DNA of 17,465 nucleotides, taken from Coriobacteriia bacterium. Its GTDB lineage: Bacteria > Actinomycetota > Coriobacteriia > Coriobacteriales > UBA8131. Shown here one piece after another: positions 8,636 through 15,694 of this stretch. Location: positions 1 through 17,465 of the forward strand of contig WQXZ01000015.1 in assembly GCA_009781525.1 (NCBI GenBank). The letters are read 5' to 3'. Position numbers and translations under genes: made by a program. How positions within the stretch are numbered: position 1 is the first letter of the stretch; each line of letters begins with the position of its first letter. The notes beneath the pieces were generated by a model, which was given only the letters and a program-made list of their open reading frames with translations, did not search any database and was not told where the DNA came from.

Positions 8636-8717
8636 TGGTGGCAGAGCGCACAACACACGACATGCGGCGTGATGGTGGCAGAGCGCACAACACACGGCAT
8701 GCGGCGTGATGGTGGCA
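8624..8717 (+). repeat. 37-base tandem repeat, 2.6 copies, across the pyrD end and pyrF leader
   Basis: Two full units (8624-8660 and 8661-8697) differ only in their last base; a third unit matches for its first 20 bases (8698-8717). Each unit begins CATGCGGCGTGATGGTGGCA. The pyrD stop TGA is in unit 1. Each unit carries a TGATG stop/start overlap, at 8633, 8670 and 8707. The near identity of the units suggests recent slippage or duplication and possible copy-number variation between strains. Confidence 0.95.
8635..8709 (+). other. 24-codon mini-ORF created by the tandem repeat, bridging pyrD and pyrF
   Basis: The ATG at 8635-8637 overlaps the pyrD stop (TGATG). Its frame skips the TGA of repeat unit 2, because a 37-base unit shifts the phase by one, and ends at the TGA of unit 3 (8707-8709). 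That TGA overlaps an ATG at 8709 in frame with pyrF. The peptide is rich in Arg, His and Thr and begins MVAERTTHDM. It could let ribosomes ending pyrD reinitiate toward pyrF. Translation is not shown. Confidence 0.35.
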
Positions 8718-8735
8718 AACAGGAAAGGCAAGGGT

Positions 8736-9446
8736 ATGGAAGATATTTCAGATAGGTTGAAAAGGGTAGTCGTTGCTTTAGATCTTGACTACGATGAAGC
8801 CATGAGAGTAGCCAGACAGCTACAGGGTCATGCCAGTTGGATGAAGGTCGGTATGACTTTGTTCTATGCGGAGGGGCCTGCGATTGTCAGCAAGCTTAAG
8901 GATCTTGGCTTCAAGGTGTTCATCGATCTCAAGCTGTTCGATATTCCTCACCAGGTCAGCGGTGCCGCTGCCAGCCTGGCTGCTCTTGGCGCTGATTTAA
9001 TCACAGTACACGCTATCGGTGGTCAGAGTATGCTTAAAGCAGCAGTAGCAGGAGCCAGCGAAGGTGCTATTTATGCGAACGTAACTGCACCAAAACTGCT
9101 TGGCATTACGGTGGTCACATCGATGAGCCAGGACGACCTGGCTGATATCGGTGTTTCCCGTGATCTTGACGAACAGGTAAGCGAACTTGCCGCTCTGGCG
9201 ATGAAAGCTGGTCTGAATGGAGTAGTTGCGTCGCCCCAAGAGTTGGTCAGACTGCGTGGTGAGCTGGGCAATGAAGCCCTGGTAGTAACTCCTGGCATCA
9301 GACCTGCTGGCTCAGACAGCAACGACCAGACCCGCACGGCAACGCCAGCCGAAGCATTCGATGATGGAGCCAGCTACATTGTCATTGGGCGTCCGATTAC
9401 CGCAGCTGCTGACCCACTGGCGGCTTTCAACGCATTATTCGATTAA
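8736..9446 (+). CDS. pyrF: Orotidine 5'-phosphate decarboxylase
   Basis: Decarboxylates OMP to UMP, the last step of the pathway. The start is set at ATG 8736, preceded by AGGAAAGG at 8721-8728, giving 236 residues, normal for the family. The same frame extends to an ATG at 8709 and GTG at 8706 inside the repeat, which would add 9-10 residues (MVANRKGKG). These may have been the original start overlapping the pyrD stop. The catalytic set is visible: ALD (Asp15), WMKVGM (Lys37), DLKLFDIP (Asp64, Lys66, Asp69), VTPGIRP and the phosphate-binding IVIGRPIT. It is followed 28 bases later by pyrE. Confidence 0.95.
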   Translation: MEDISDRLKRVVVALDLDYDEAMRVARQLQGHASWMKVGMTLFYAEGPAIVSKLKDLGFKVFIDLKLFDIPHQVSGAAASLAALGADLITVHAIGGQSMLKAAVAGASEGAIYANVTAPKLLGITVVTSMSQDDLADIGVSRDLDEQVSELAALAMKAGLNGVVASPQELVRLRGELGNEALVVTPGIRPAGSDSNDQTRTATPAEAFDDGASYIVIGRPITAAADPLAAFNALFD

Positions 9447-9474
9447 CAGGTCACAAAAAAACAAGGGAGAAAAA

Positions 9475-10095
9475 ATGTCGACTGTTGAGCTTACAACCGA
9501 ATACATATTGCCACTCAGCGACGGGGATGTTCTACGGATTCTTAAAGACACACAGGCTGTCCGCACGGGACACTTCAAGCTGACAAGTGGACTGCATTCG
9601 GATACCTACATCCAGTGTGCACGAATACTGGAGCACCCTCGTCTGACCGCATTGCTGGCAGCCGAGACAGTCAGTCGTCTACCGGATGATATTCGGGAGC
9701 AGATAGACCTGGTGGTGTCCCCTGCTGTCGGTGGCATACTGTTTGGCTTTGCAATAGCCAGTGCGCTGAACACACCGATGATTTTCACTGAGCGGGTTGA
9801 CGGCGCAATGGCTCTCAGGCGCGCTTTTGAGATACCTGCTGGTAGCAATGTGCTGATTGCTGAGGATGTTGTTACCTCTGGCGGGTCAGTCGAGGAGGTC
9901 GCACAGGTAGTAAAGGCTAACAAGGCTAATGTTCTAGCAGTGGTTTCACTGGTAGACAGAGGTGGTGAAAGGCTATTCAGCGAGGCTTTCTATCCTTTGT
10001 TGCGCAGAGCTACTCCTTCGTGGGAACCGGATAATTGCGAGCTGTGTAAAAATGATATACCGATTGACTCTCCTGGTAGCAGAATATTGTCATAA
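9475..10095 (+). CDS. pyrE: Orotate phosphoribosyltransferase
   Basis: Joins orotate and PRPP to make OMP, upstream of PyrF in the pathway although downstream in gene order. The ATG at 9475 follows AGGGAG at 9464-9469 with 5 bases between; the open frame reaches back into pyrF, but that stretch is pyrF out of frame. The 206-residue product has HFKLTSGLHSDTY (33-45), SPAVGGILFG (82-91), RRAFEIPAGSNVLIAEDVVTSGGS with the PRPP loop at about 127-138, and a C-terminal CELC pair (Cys188, Cys191) before SPGSR. That CxxC tail marks a subgroup of bacterial and archaeal enzymes. It is the last gene of the pyr operon; an inverted repeat begins 10 bases after the stop. Confidence 0.94.
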   Translation: MSTVELTTEYILPLSDGDVLRILKDTQAVRTGHFKLTSGLHSDTYIQCARILEHPRLTALLAAETVSRLPDDIREQIDLVVSPAVGGILFGFAIASALNTPMIFTERVDGAMALRRAFEIPAGSNVLIAEDVVTSGGSVEEVAQVVKANKANVLAVVSLVDRGGERLFSEAFYPLLRRATPSWEPDNCELCKNDIPIDSPGSRILS

Positions 10096-10104
10096 TACGC
10101 TAGA

Positions 10105-10140
10105 CTATTAACACTATGGCATTCAGCCGAGTGTTAATAG
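10105..10140 (+). repeat. 11-base perfect inverted repeat just after pyrE
   Basis: CTATTAACACT at 10105-10115 and AGTGTTAATAG at 10130-10140 are exact reverse complements around a 14-base loop; GGC/GCC inside the loop could extend the stem imperfectly. It begins 10 bases past the pyrE stop, where a terminator is expected, but no T-run follows on either strand and the stem is AT-rich. It may mark the operon end, protect the mRNA 3' end, or bind a regulator. Confidence 0.7.
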
Positions 10141-10149
10141 CAAATCGGT

Positions 10150-10162
10150 TGCCAATATGGCA
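10150..10162. repeat. Short dyad TGCCA-ATA-TGGCA
   Basis: Five-base arms with a three-base centre lie in the pyrE-mihF gap. The motif TATGGCAT occurs both here (10156-10163) and in the loop of the preceding inverted repeat (10115-10122), 41 bases apart. Function unknown. Confidence 0.35.
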
Positions 10163-10223
10163 TCGGGAAGGTTCTGTTGACATATATCATTCATGAAGCT
10201 TTCGCTATGGGTTGGAGCGAAAA

Positions 10224-10249
10224 AAGAGCCTGGTAGCCAGCCAGGTCTT
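10224..10249 (+). terminator. Candidate hairpin terminator between pyrE and mihF
   Basis: AAGA-G-CCTGG and CCAGG-TCTT form a nine-pair stem with one bulged G and a 7-base loop. On the plus strand the tail is TCTTCTT, an imperfect U-rich run. On the minus strand the hairpin is followed by TTTTTT (complement of 10220-10225), a better intrinsic terminator, but no minus-strand gene lies to its right. It could be bidirectional. It is the best terminator candidate after the pyr operon. Confidence 0.4.
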
Positions 10250-10301
10250 CTTGGTAGGCTTAAAAACTTCATCATTTAGCAAAAGCAGGGACTGGTCTCG
10301 G

Positions 10302-10317
10302 CAGATATATGTATCTG
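10302..10317. repeat. Dyad CAGATA-TATG-TATCTG next to the mihF promoter
   Basis: Six-base perfect arms end 4 bases before the -35 box at 10322. The position suits an activator or operator site. No regulator can be named from the sequence. Confidence 0.4.
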
Positions 10318-10321
10318 ACAC

Positions 10322-10350
10322 TTGATTATTTGAATGGTAAACCATACAAT
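10322..10350 (+). promoter_or_regulatory. Promoter for mihF-gmk-rpoZ, TTGATT-17-TACAAT
   Basis: A -35 box TTGATT (10322-10327) and a -10 box TACAAT (10345-10350) are separated by exactly 17 bases, a close match to the vegetative sigma consensus. Transcription should begin near 10357, leaving a leader of about 25 bases containing AAGGAG (10371-10376) before the mihF ATG. ATGGT-AA-ACCAT (10334-10345) lies in the spacer and touches the -10 box, a possible operator. Confidence 0.65.
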
Positions 10351-10381
10351 TTTTGAGTACTTAAACAGCAAAGGAGAAATC

Positions 10382-10690
10382 ATGGCGCTGCCTCAACTGA
10401 CTGAAGAAGAACGCAAGATAGCCTTGGAGAAAGCCAAAATCGCACGTGCCTTACGTGCAGAGTTACGGGCACAGATCAAGCAGGGTGAGAAAACCATAGC
10501 TGACATCTTTGCTACGAAGGATGATCCGGTAATTGACAAGATCAAAGTTATTAATCTGATCGAATCACTCCCAGGTTATGGCAAAGCCAAAGCTGCCAAG
10601 CTTTTGGAAGAGTTGGGAATCTCTGAGACACGTCGTGTCAAGGGATTAGGTTCAAAACAGAGAGCAGCCTTGCTTGAGCGTCTGGGGTAA
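10382..10690 (+). CDS. mihF: Actinobacterial integration host factor (mIHF), nucleoid-associated protein
   Basis: A small basic DNA-binding protein of Actinobacteria, unrelated in sequence to HU/IHF alpha-beta proteins, that shapes the nucleoid and supports site-specific recombination. The ATG at 10382 follows AAGGAG at 10371-10376. The 102-residue product begins MALPQLTEEER, nearly the mycobacterial start, has a long charged helix (about 8-45), then a helix-two-turns-helix region LPGYGKAKAAKLLEELGI (63-80) and the conserved RRVKGLGSKQRAALLE (84-99). Direct linkage to gmk and rpoZ is the classic actinobacterial arrangement, which supports both the identity and the phylum. It ends 3 bases before gmk. 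Confidence 0.93.
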   Translation: MALPQLTEEERKIALEKAKIARALRAELRAQIKQGEKTIADIFATKDDPVIDKIKVINLIESLPGYGKAKAAKLLEELGISETRRVKGLGSKQRAALLERLG

Positions 10691-10693
10691 AAG

Positions 10694-11257
10694 GTGACAA
10701 GAGCCAGAAAACTGCTAGTGGTTTCTGGACCATCTGGTTCTGGCAAAGGCACTCTGCTAGCTCGGGTATTACCGGAGCTAAATAACATAGAAGCTACTGT
10801 ATCGGCTACTACCAGGCAGCCGAGGGTCGGTGAGATAGATGGCAGGGACTACCACTTTCTCACCGATGCAGCGTTTGACGAGATAACGGCACAAGATGGT
10901 TTGCTTGAATGGGCTTCTGTCCATGGCAGGCGTTATGGAACGCTTCGCTCAGAAGTTCTACGAATACACGAGTCTGGCTCCGATGCATTACTGGAGATAG
11001 ACCCACAGGGTGCCCGTCAGGTTAAGCAGAGCTTTCCAGCAGCAGAGATGATATTTATCATGCCACCTTCACTGGAAGTCCTACGTCAACGTTTGATTAA
11101 CCGCGCAACAGAGAGTGACGAAGAGATAAACAAACGAGTTGCAGCAGCTGAGTCAGAGATTCAGGCTGCTGCTGAGTATGATATTGTGATTCTGAACGAT
11201 GACTTGGATACAGCTGTCAATCAGTTACTGGCAAAAATGAAAGAGATGACAGACTAA
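10694..11257 (+). CDS. gmk: Guanylate kinase
   Basis: Phosphorylates GMP/dGMP to GDP/dGDP with ATP in the cytoplasm. The start is a GTG at 10694, 3 bases after the mihF stop, with GGGG at 10684-10687 as a weak ribosome site inside the mihF end. The 187-residue product is near the short end for the family but complete. It has the P-loop SGPSGSGKGT (11-20), the GMP-binding SATTRQPRVGEIDGRDYHF (37-55), EWASVHGRRYGT (72-83), LEIDPQGARQVK and the lid RLINRATESDEEI. It abuts rpoZ exactly (TAA then ATG). Confidence 0.96.
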   Translation: MTRARKLLVVSGPSGSGKGTLLARVLPELNNIEATVSATTRQPRVGEIDGRDYHFLTDAAFDEITAQDGLLEWASVHGRRYGTLRSEVLRIHESGSDALLEIDPQGARQVKQSFPAAEMIFIMPPSLEVLRQRLINRATESDEEINKRVAAAESEIQAAAEYDIVILNDDLDTAVNQLLAKMKEMTD

Positions 11258-11563
11258 ATGGATAATATCGAGCTTAACCAGGAAGACAAAACCAAAACTA
11301 AAAAAACACTGATGGAGCCCGCAGTCGATGACCTGCTGAGCAAGGCGGATAACGATCGCTTTTTGCTCTGCGCAGTAGCCTCTGAGCGGGCACGTGATAT
11401 CAACGATATGATGCGCGGGCAGCGAGACAGAGCTTTGGCATTGCAGTCAGCCTCGCAGATCGCTCAATATGCTGGGCGAAAGCCACTATCGTTGGCGATG
11501 GAAGAAATCGCTCGCGGCGAGGTAGGCTATGACCAGCAGAAGTTCGAAGAAGCGATTTCATAG
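11258..11563 (+). CDS. rpoZ: DNA-directed RNA polymerase omega subunit
   Basis: A small subunit that helps beta' fold and join RNA polymerase. The ATG at 11258 directly follows the gmk stop; AAGAG at 11241-11245 is a weak ribosome site, so coupling to gmk is likely. The 101-residue product has a polar lead of about 18 residues, then the omega core: EPAVDDLLSKADNDRFLLCAVASERARDIND, with the conserved RAR-helix at about 44-48, and KPLSLAMEEIARGEV at 75-89. Its last 35 bases overlap the predicted thiI start. In many Actinobacteria coaBC follows rpoZ; here thiI takes that place. Confidence 0.9.
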   Translation: MDNIELNQEDKTKTKKTLMEPAVDDLLSKADNDRFLLCAVASERARDINDMMRGQRDRALALQSASQIAQYAGRKPLSLAMEEIARGEVGYDQQKFEEAIS

Positions 11564-12830
11564 TTCACCTGACTATCTGCTTCCCAGACATGCAGTGTTG
11601 GTGCACTGCCACGAAGTCAGCTTGAAAGGGCGCAATCGAGCCCACTTTGAAACATTGCTGCTCAAGAATGTCGCACGTCGTCTGCAACCAGCATTCACAT
11701 TTTCACCAAGAATAAGACGTTTCTTCGGTCGGCTGTTGGTGTCTATGCCTGACAGCGAGTCTGCTGTGCAAGCAGCAGAAATGATTGCTGATGTCCCAGG
11801 TGTTGTCAGGGTGTCTGTGGCATTGCGTCTATCGCAGGATCTTGACCTGATCTACCCAGCTGCGCTCGAGTTGATGCAGTCAGCAGAGCCGTACACAACA
11901 TTCAAGGTCAGTGCTCGTCGAGCGAACACGGAGTTTCCTATCGACAGCATGGAACTGAACCGTATGGTTGGCGGTTGGTTGCATGATAACCTTGTGGATA
12001 AGACCGTAAAGCTCCGATCTCCCGACGTGACCCTACATCTAGAGATGCTAGGTGGATCTGCCTTCCTATATACCCAAACCCTGCAGGGAGTCGGCGGCTT
12101 ACCGGTTGGTTCAGCCGGTAAGGTAGTATCGCTTCTGTCTGCTGGTATCGATTCTCCTGTTGCCAGCTGGCGTATGCTGAAGCGTGGTGCACAGGTAATC
12201 GGACTACACTTCTCTGGACGTCCTGAGACCCCAGATACCTCAGAGCATCTTGTGCAAATGATTGCTGACCGCCTGGAACCATACGGTGGCTTGCATAAGC
12301 TGGCGATAGTACCCTTTGGATCCTACCAGCGAAAGATAGCAGAATTGGTTCCAGCTTCATTCAGAGTAATTATCTATAGACGTATGATGTTTTATGTGGC
12401 TGAAGCTTTAGCCAAACAGGAAGGCGCAAAGGCGCTGGTAACTGGCGAATCGTTAGGCCAGGTTGCCTCTCAGACACTTGATAATATCAACGCTGTCAAT
12501 GCTGTTGTCAACCTGCCGGTGCTTCGCCCTCTGATCGGTTCGGACAAATTAGAGATCATCGCACAGGCTGAGCGAATCGGTACCTTTGAGATATCCAGTC
12601 AGACCCATGAAGACTGCTGCACCTTATTCACGCCTCGAAACCCCGAGACCCATGCCAGCCTGTCCAAAGTCGAGCGCATCTGGGCAACCCTACCGGTTGA
12701 AGAATGGCTTGCAGAAATCATGACTGAAATGGAGTACATAGCGCTGCGACCTGCTGAAGAGAGATCTTATCCCCAGTCTGTTGATACGGCGCAGGAGGTT
12801 TTGCTGCCGATAGAGGTCAGTGTCTCCTGA
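11529..12830 (+). CDS. thiI: tRNA 4-thiouridine synthase ThiI (no rhodanese domain)
   Basis: Adenylates tRNA U8 and inserts sulfur to make 4-thiouridine; many homologues also feed thiamin thiazole synthesis. The 433-residue product has an N-terminal ferredoxin-like part (HEVSLKGRNRAHFE, 28-41), a THUMP domain (about 75-180), and a PP-loop ATPase with SAGIDSPVA (204-212), VTGESLGQVASQTLDN (304-319) and HEDCCTLFTPRNPETH (360-375). The PP-loop reads SAG instead of the common SGG. It stops where E. coli ThiI would begin its rhodanese domain, like the Bacillus form, so sulfur must come from elsewhere. The ATG at 11529 has GAGG at 11519-11522 and overlaps rpoZ by 35 bases; a GTG at 11595 lacks a ribosome site. 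The stop overlaps the uppP start (TGATG). Confidence 0.92.
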   Translation: MTSRSSKKRFHSSPDYLLPRHAVLVHCHEVSLKGRNRAHFETLLLKNVARRLQPAFTFSPRIRRFFGRLLVSMPDSESAVQAAEMIADVPGVVRVSVALRLSQDLDLIYPAALELMQSAEPYTTFKVSARRANTEFPIDSMELNRMVGGWLHDNLVDKTVKLRSPDVTLHLEMLGGSAFLYTQTLQGVGGLPVGSAGKVVSLLSAGIDSPVASWRMLKRGAQVIGLHFSGRPETPDTSEHLVQMIADRLEPYGGLHKLAIVPFGSYQRKIAELVPASFRVIIYRRMMFYVAEALAKQEGAKALVTGESLGQVASQTLDNINAVNAVVNLPVLRPLIGSDKLEIIAQAERIGTFEISSQTHEDCCTLFTPRNPETHASLSKVERIWATLPVEEWLAEIMTEMEYIALRPAEERSYPQSVDTAQEVLLPIEVSVS

Positions 12831-13711
12831 TGGTCGTTGAGATTATCAAGGCGATAATCATCGGCATCATCGAGGGTATAACCGAGTGGTTACCCATTTC
12901 GTCTACGGGGCATATGATAATCGTGGACGAGTTCATTCAGCTGAATGTATCGCCGCAGTTTTTGGCGATGTTTCTGGTTGTGATCCAGCTCGGTGCGATC
13001 ATGGCTGTGATCGTTATCTATTTTCCGAGGCTGAATCCGTGGCACAGTAAGAACACGGTTCGTGATCGCAGCGCGGTTTTGACGCTCTGGGTGAAGGTGG
13101 TCGTCGCCAGCATACCATCGGCTATTATCGGTGTGTTGCTTGACCAGTGGGCAGAAGAGCACCTTTACAATTCTTGGGTGGTTGCCATCGCGTTGATCAT
13201 CTATGGAATCGCTTTTATCGTGGTTGAGCGGATGCATGGCGAGATCAAGCAGCCACGGCACATGAAGCGGCAGCGTGTTCGCTCCAGCGATAGTACAGAT
13301 CTGGATAAGCTCTCGTTGTCGCAGGCGGTTGGTATCGGATTCTTTCAATGTCTGGCAATCGTGCCTGGAACATCGCGTTCAGGAGCCACGATTCTCGGTG
13401 GTCGCATTCTAGGTATTTCACGGCAGGCTGCAGCGGAGTTCTCGTTTTTTATGGCGATTCCTGTGATGTTCGGCTGGAGTCTGCTTAAGGTTGTCAGGAC
13501 TTTGCTGTTCGGAAGTTTGGTTGTCACTGGCAGTGAATGGGTGGTTTTAGCTGTCGGCGTGTCGGTTGCATTCGTTACGTCATTGCTTACCGTTCGTTTT
13601 CTGATAGGCTTTGTACAGAAACACAGTTTTAGGTTATTTGGTTACTATCGTATCGCGTTAGGTGTTACAGTGATTGCCTATTTCGCGATTGTGCGTGGTT
13701 TGCTGGGATAA
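12830..13711 (+). CDS. uppP: Undecaprenyl-diphosphatase
   Basis: An integral membrane phosphatase that removes one phosphate from undecaprenyl-PP, recycling the lipid carrier for peptidoglycan and giving bacitracin tolerance. The 293-residue product is very hydrophobic with about eight membrane segments. It carries both signatures: EGITEWLPISSTGH (15-28), with the catalytic glutamates, and PGTSRSGATI (179-188), with the essential arginine. A basic hydrophilic stretch at 135-165 (QPRHMKRQRVR) is a cytoplasmic loop. The ATG at 12830 shares a base with the thiI stop (TGATG); GAGG lies 13 bases upstream, so reinitiation after thiI is likely. Nothing links it functionally to thiI beyond co-transcription. 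Confidence 0.95.
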   Translation: MVVEIIKAIIIGIIEGITEWLPISSTGHMIIVDEFIQLNVSPQFLAMFLVVIQLGAIMAVIVIYFPRLNPWHSKNTVRDRSAVLTLWVKVVVASIPSAIIGVLLDQWAEEHLYNSWVVAIALIIYGIAFIVVERMHGEIKQPRHMKRQRVRSSDSTDLDKLSLSQAVGIGFFQCLAIVPGTSRSGATILGGRILGISRQAAAEFSFFMAIPVMFGWSLLKVVRTLLFGSLVVTGSEWVVLAVGVSVAFVTSLLTVRFLIGFVQKHSFRLFGYYRIALGVTVIAYFAIVRGLLG

Positions 13712-13739
13712 TAGCTGGTAGATAATACGCTGAGGAAAT

Positions 13740-15653
13740 TTGAAAAAGAACACAGTCATACTGACGGTATCAGGCGTAGCCCTGGTGCTTGGCCTTGTAT
13801 TGGGAATTCTACCAATAGGAGAAAACCTGAACTTCATCAGCATTGGCTTGACCCTGGTCACTTTATTCGCGTGTTACTACCTGATGGCTCCTGAAGTAGC
13901 CGAGGGGGTGAGGGAGCGCCGCGCTAACATCAGTATCCTGCTCTACATTGCTTCTCTTGGTGCCTGCTTGTTGGGTGAGTTCATCGAAGCCGGAGCAGTG
14001 ATCTTTCTCTACTGCCTGGGTGAGCAGATCGAGCATCTGGCTATCACAAAGAACCGCCAATCGATAGAGCGCCTACTGGATCTGTCTCCACCCTTGGTTC
14101 GCTTGATGTTGGACGATGGGTCGACTCAGGATGTTGACCCTGAGGATGTTCCGCTGTTCTCAACCATAGTTGTTCGACCTGGAGAACGATTGGCCTTAGA
14201 CGCGATTGTCAGTGCTGGTAGTGCTGAAGTTGACGAATCGACAATGACAGGAGAGTCGCTCGCACAGAGTAAGTCAATAGGGGATATGCTGTTTGCTGGT
14301 TCGCTCTGCCTGAATGGTCGGCTGGAGTGTTCGACTATCGCTACAGTCAGCAATAGCTCACTTGCACGAATCGTTCGCTATGTTGAAAGCGCTCAGAAAC
14401 GCAAAAGCCCATATGAGCGATTCATTGATCGCTTCACCAGGTACTATACTCCCGCTGTAATCATACTGTCGGTTTTAGCAGCAATTGTCCCGCCGCTGTT
14501 GAACCGATTCACCGAGCTTACGCTTGGTGGGTTTTCTGTCTGGTTCTACCGCGCCCTATCAATGCTGGTTGTCTCATGTCCATGTGCGCTGGCAATAGCT
14601 GCGCCGATTGCGATTGTCAGTGGTATCACCTTGGCATCTTCTCGAGGAATTCTGGTCAAAGGCGGTTCCTATATCGAGCAGGCGGCCAAACTCAAAGTAC
14701 TTGCTCTAGACAAGACCGGTACCCTGACAGAAGGTCAACCGCAGCTGGATCAGATAATAATCATGCCTACTGCAGCCAGGCTTTGGCCAAATAACGCTGA
14801 GTCACAGATCCTGGCACTGGCAGCATTGCTGGAGAAGGACTCCAATCATCCTCTTGCCAGGGCGATCCAGATAGCTGCCGCACAGCAACCTGTCGCGAAA
14901 CTGGCAATTGAGAACTGGACAGAACTAGCCGGACAAGGAGTAAGCGCCACCGTTGCTGGCAGACCTGCACTTATCGGTTCGCGCGCTTTCGTATCTTCTA
15001 GAGCTCAGCCCAGTCGAGTAGCAAATCGCACCGTTGAACAGGTCAGCGGGCAAGGGGTTACTACCTTGTTCCTGGCTTATGACGATCAGATACTCGCTGT
15101 ATTTGCACTGCGTGATACCGTACGAGCCAGCAGCGTTGACCTGCTTGATCGGCTCGACGCTGCCCTGAGCCATCAGGTCAAGACAGTAATGCTGACCGGT
15201 GACGATGTCACGGTTGCTGAACAGATTGCTTCAGAGATAGGTATCGAAGAGGTATATGCCAACCTGATGCCAGAAGAGAAGCAGCAATACATAGAAGACT
15301 TTGGTAAGAAGCACGGCATCATCGCCTATGTTGGTGACGGGATCAATGACGCGCCAGCTCTTGCTGCCGCTGACATCGGCATAGCTATGGGCGCAGCTGG
15401 TAGCGATATAGCACTTGATGTATCAGATATCGCACTTATGACTGACAACATATCAATACTGCCCTGGTTTTTTGCTCTGGCTAAAAGGGTTATGCGAACA
15501 GTCAAGACAAGTGTCATCCTGACAGTTCTGGTCAAGGTTTGCGTTCTTATCCTTGCCGCATTCGGACTTGTGGATATGTGGGTAGCAATAGCTGCTGATG
15601 TCGGGATGCTGATTCTGGTTCTTTTGTACGGTATGCGAATCGGTATTACTTAA
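13740..15653 (+). CDS. P1B-type heavy-metal ATPase, Zn/Cd/Pb class, without N-terminal metal-binding domain
   Basis: A membrane pump that uses ATP to move a soft metal ion, most likely outward. The 637 residues hold the complete core: actuator TMTGES (168-173), membrane metal site SCPCALA (Cys280, Cys282), phosphorylation DKTGTLT (Asp324), NHPLA (369-373), MLTGDD (484-489) and GDGINDAPA (532-540). The last membrane pair contains Lys599 and Asp620 (IAADVG), spaced like the Lys693/Asp714 pair of E. coli ZntA, which favours Zn/Cd/Pb over copper. No HMA domain or His/Cys-rich lead exists; the first membrane helix begins at about residue 6. The start is a TTG at 13740 with GAGGA only 3-4 bases upstream, so it is uncertain, but no better start lies before the first helix. 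It follows uppP by 28 bases and may share its transcript. Confidence 0.9.
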   Translation: MKKNTVILTVSGVALVLGLVLGILPIGENLNFISIGLTLVTLFACYYLMAPEVAEGVRERRANISILLYIASLGACLLGEFIEAGAVIFLYCLGEQIEHLAITKNRQSIERLLDLSPPLVRLMLDDGSTQDVDPEDVPLFSTIVVRPGERLALDAIVSAGSAEVDESTMTGESLAQSKSIGDMLFAGSLCLNGRLECSTIATVSNSSLARIVRYVESAQKRKSPYERFIDRFTRYYTPAVIILSVLAAIVPPLLNRFTELTLGGFSVWFYRALSMLVVSCPCALAIAAPIAIVSGITLASSRGILVKGGSYIEQAAKLKVLALDKTGTLTEGQPQLDQIIIMPTAARLWPNNAESQILALAALLEKDSNHPLARAIQIAAAQQPVAKLAIENWTELAGQGVSATVAGRPALIGSRAFVSSRAQPSRVANRTVEQVSGQGVTTLFLAYDDQILAVFALRDTVRASSVDLLDRLDAALSHQVKTVMLTGDDVTVAEQIASEIGIEEVYANLMPEEKQQYIEDFGKKHGIIAYVGDGINDAPALAAADIGIAMGAAGSDIALDVSDIALMTDNISILPWFFALAKRVMRTVKTSVILTVLVKVCVLILAAFGLVDMWVAIAADVGMLILVLLYGMRIGIT

Positions 15654-15685
15654 AAAAGCTGTGGCTGCAAGCGATAGCAACAGCT
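15652..15685 (-). terminator. Intrinsic terminator of ogt
   Basis: Read on the minus strand, AGCTGTTGC (15677-15685) pairs with GCCACAGCT (15657-15665) with a single mismatch, then TTTTTTAA follows (complement of 15652-15657). It lies 9 bases beyond the ogt stop. It overlaps the stop codon of the convergent ATPase gene. On the plus strand no T-run follows, so it should act mainly on ogt. Confidence 0.72.
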
Positions 15686-15694
15686 GAGTGAGGG

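Noticed and set aside
8624..8717. CRISPR or mobile-element origin for the 37-base repeats
   Set aside because: The units are directly adjacent with no spacers, only 2.6 copies exist, and there are no cas genes, transposase or target-site duplication. A simple tandem duplication explains them.
9361..9474. Longer pyrE beginning inside pyrF
   Set aside because: Those bases encode the conserved PyrF C-terminus in another frame, and AGGGAG with correct spacing precedes the ATG at 9475.
10177..10212. Promoter at the consensus TTGACA at 10177-10182
   Set aside because: No acceptable -10 hexamer lies 16-18 bases downstream; the nearest TATGGG is about 23 bases away. The TTGATT/TACAAT pair at 10322 is much better.
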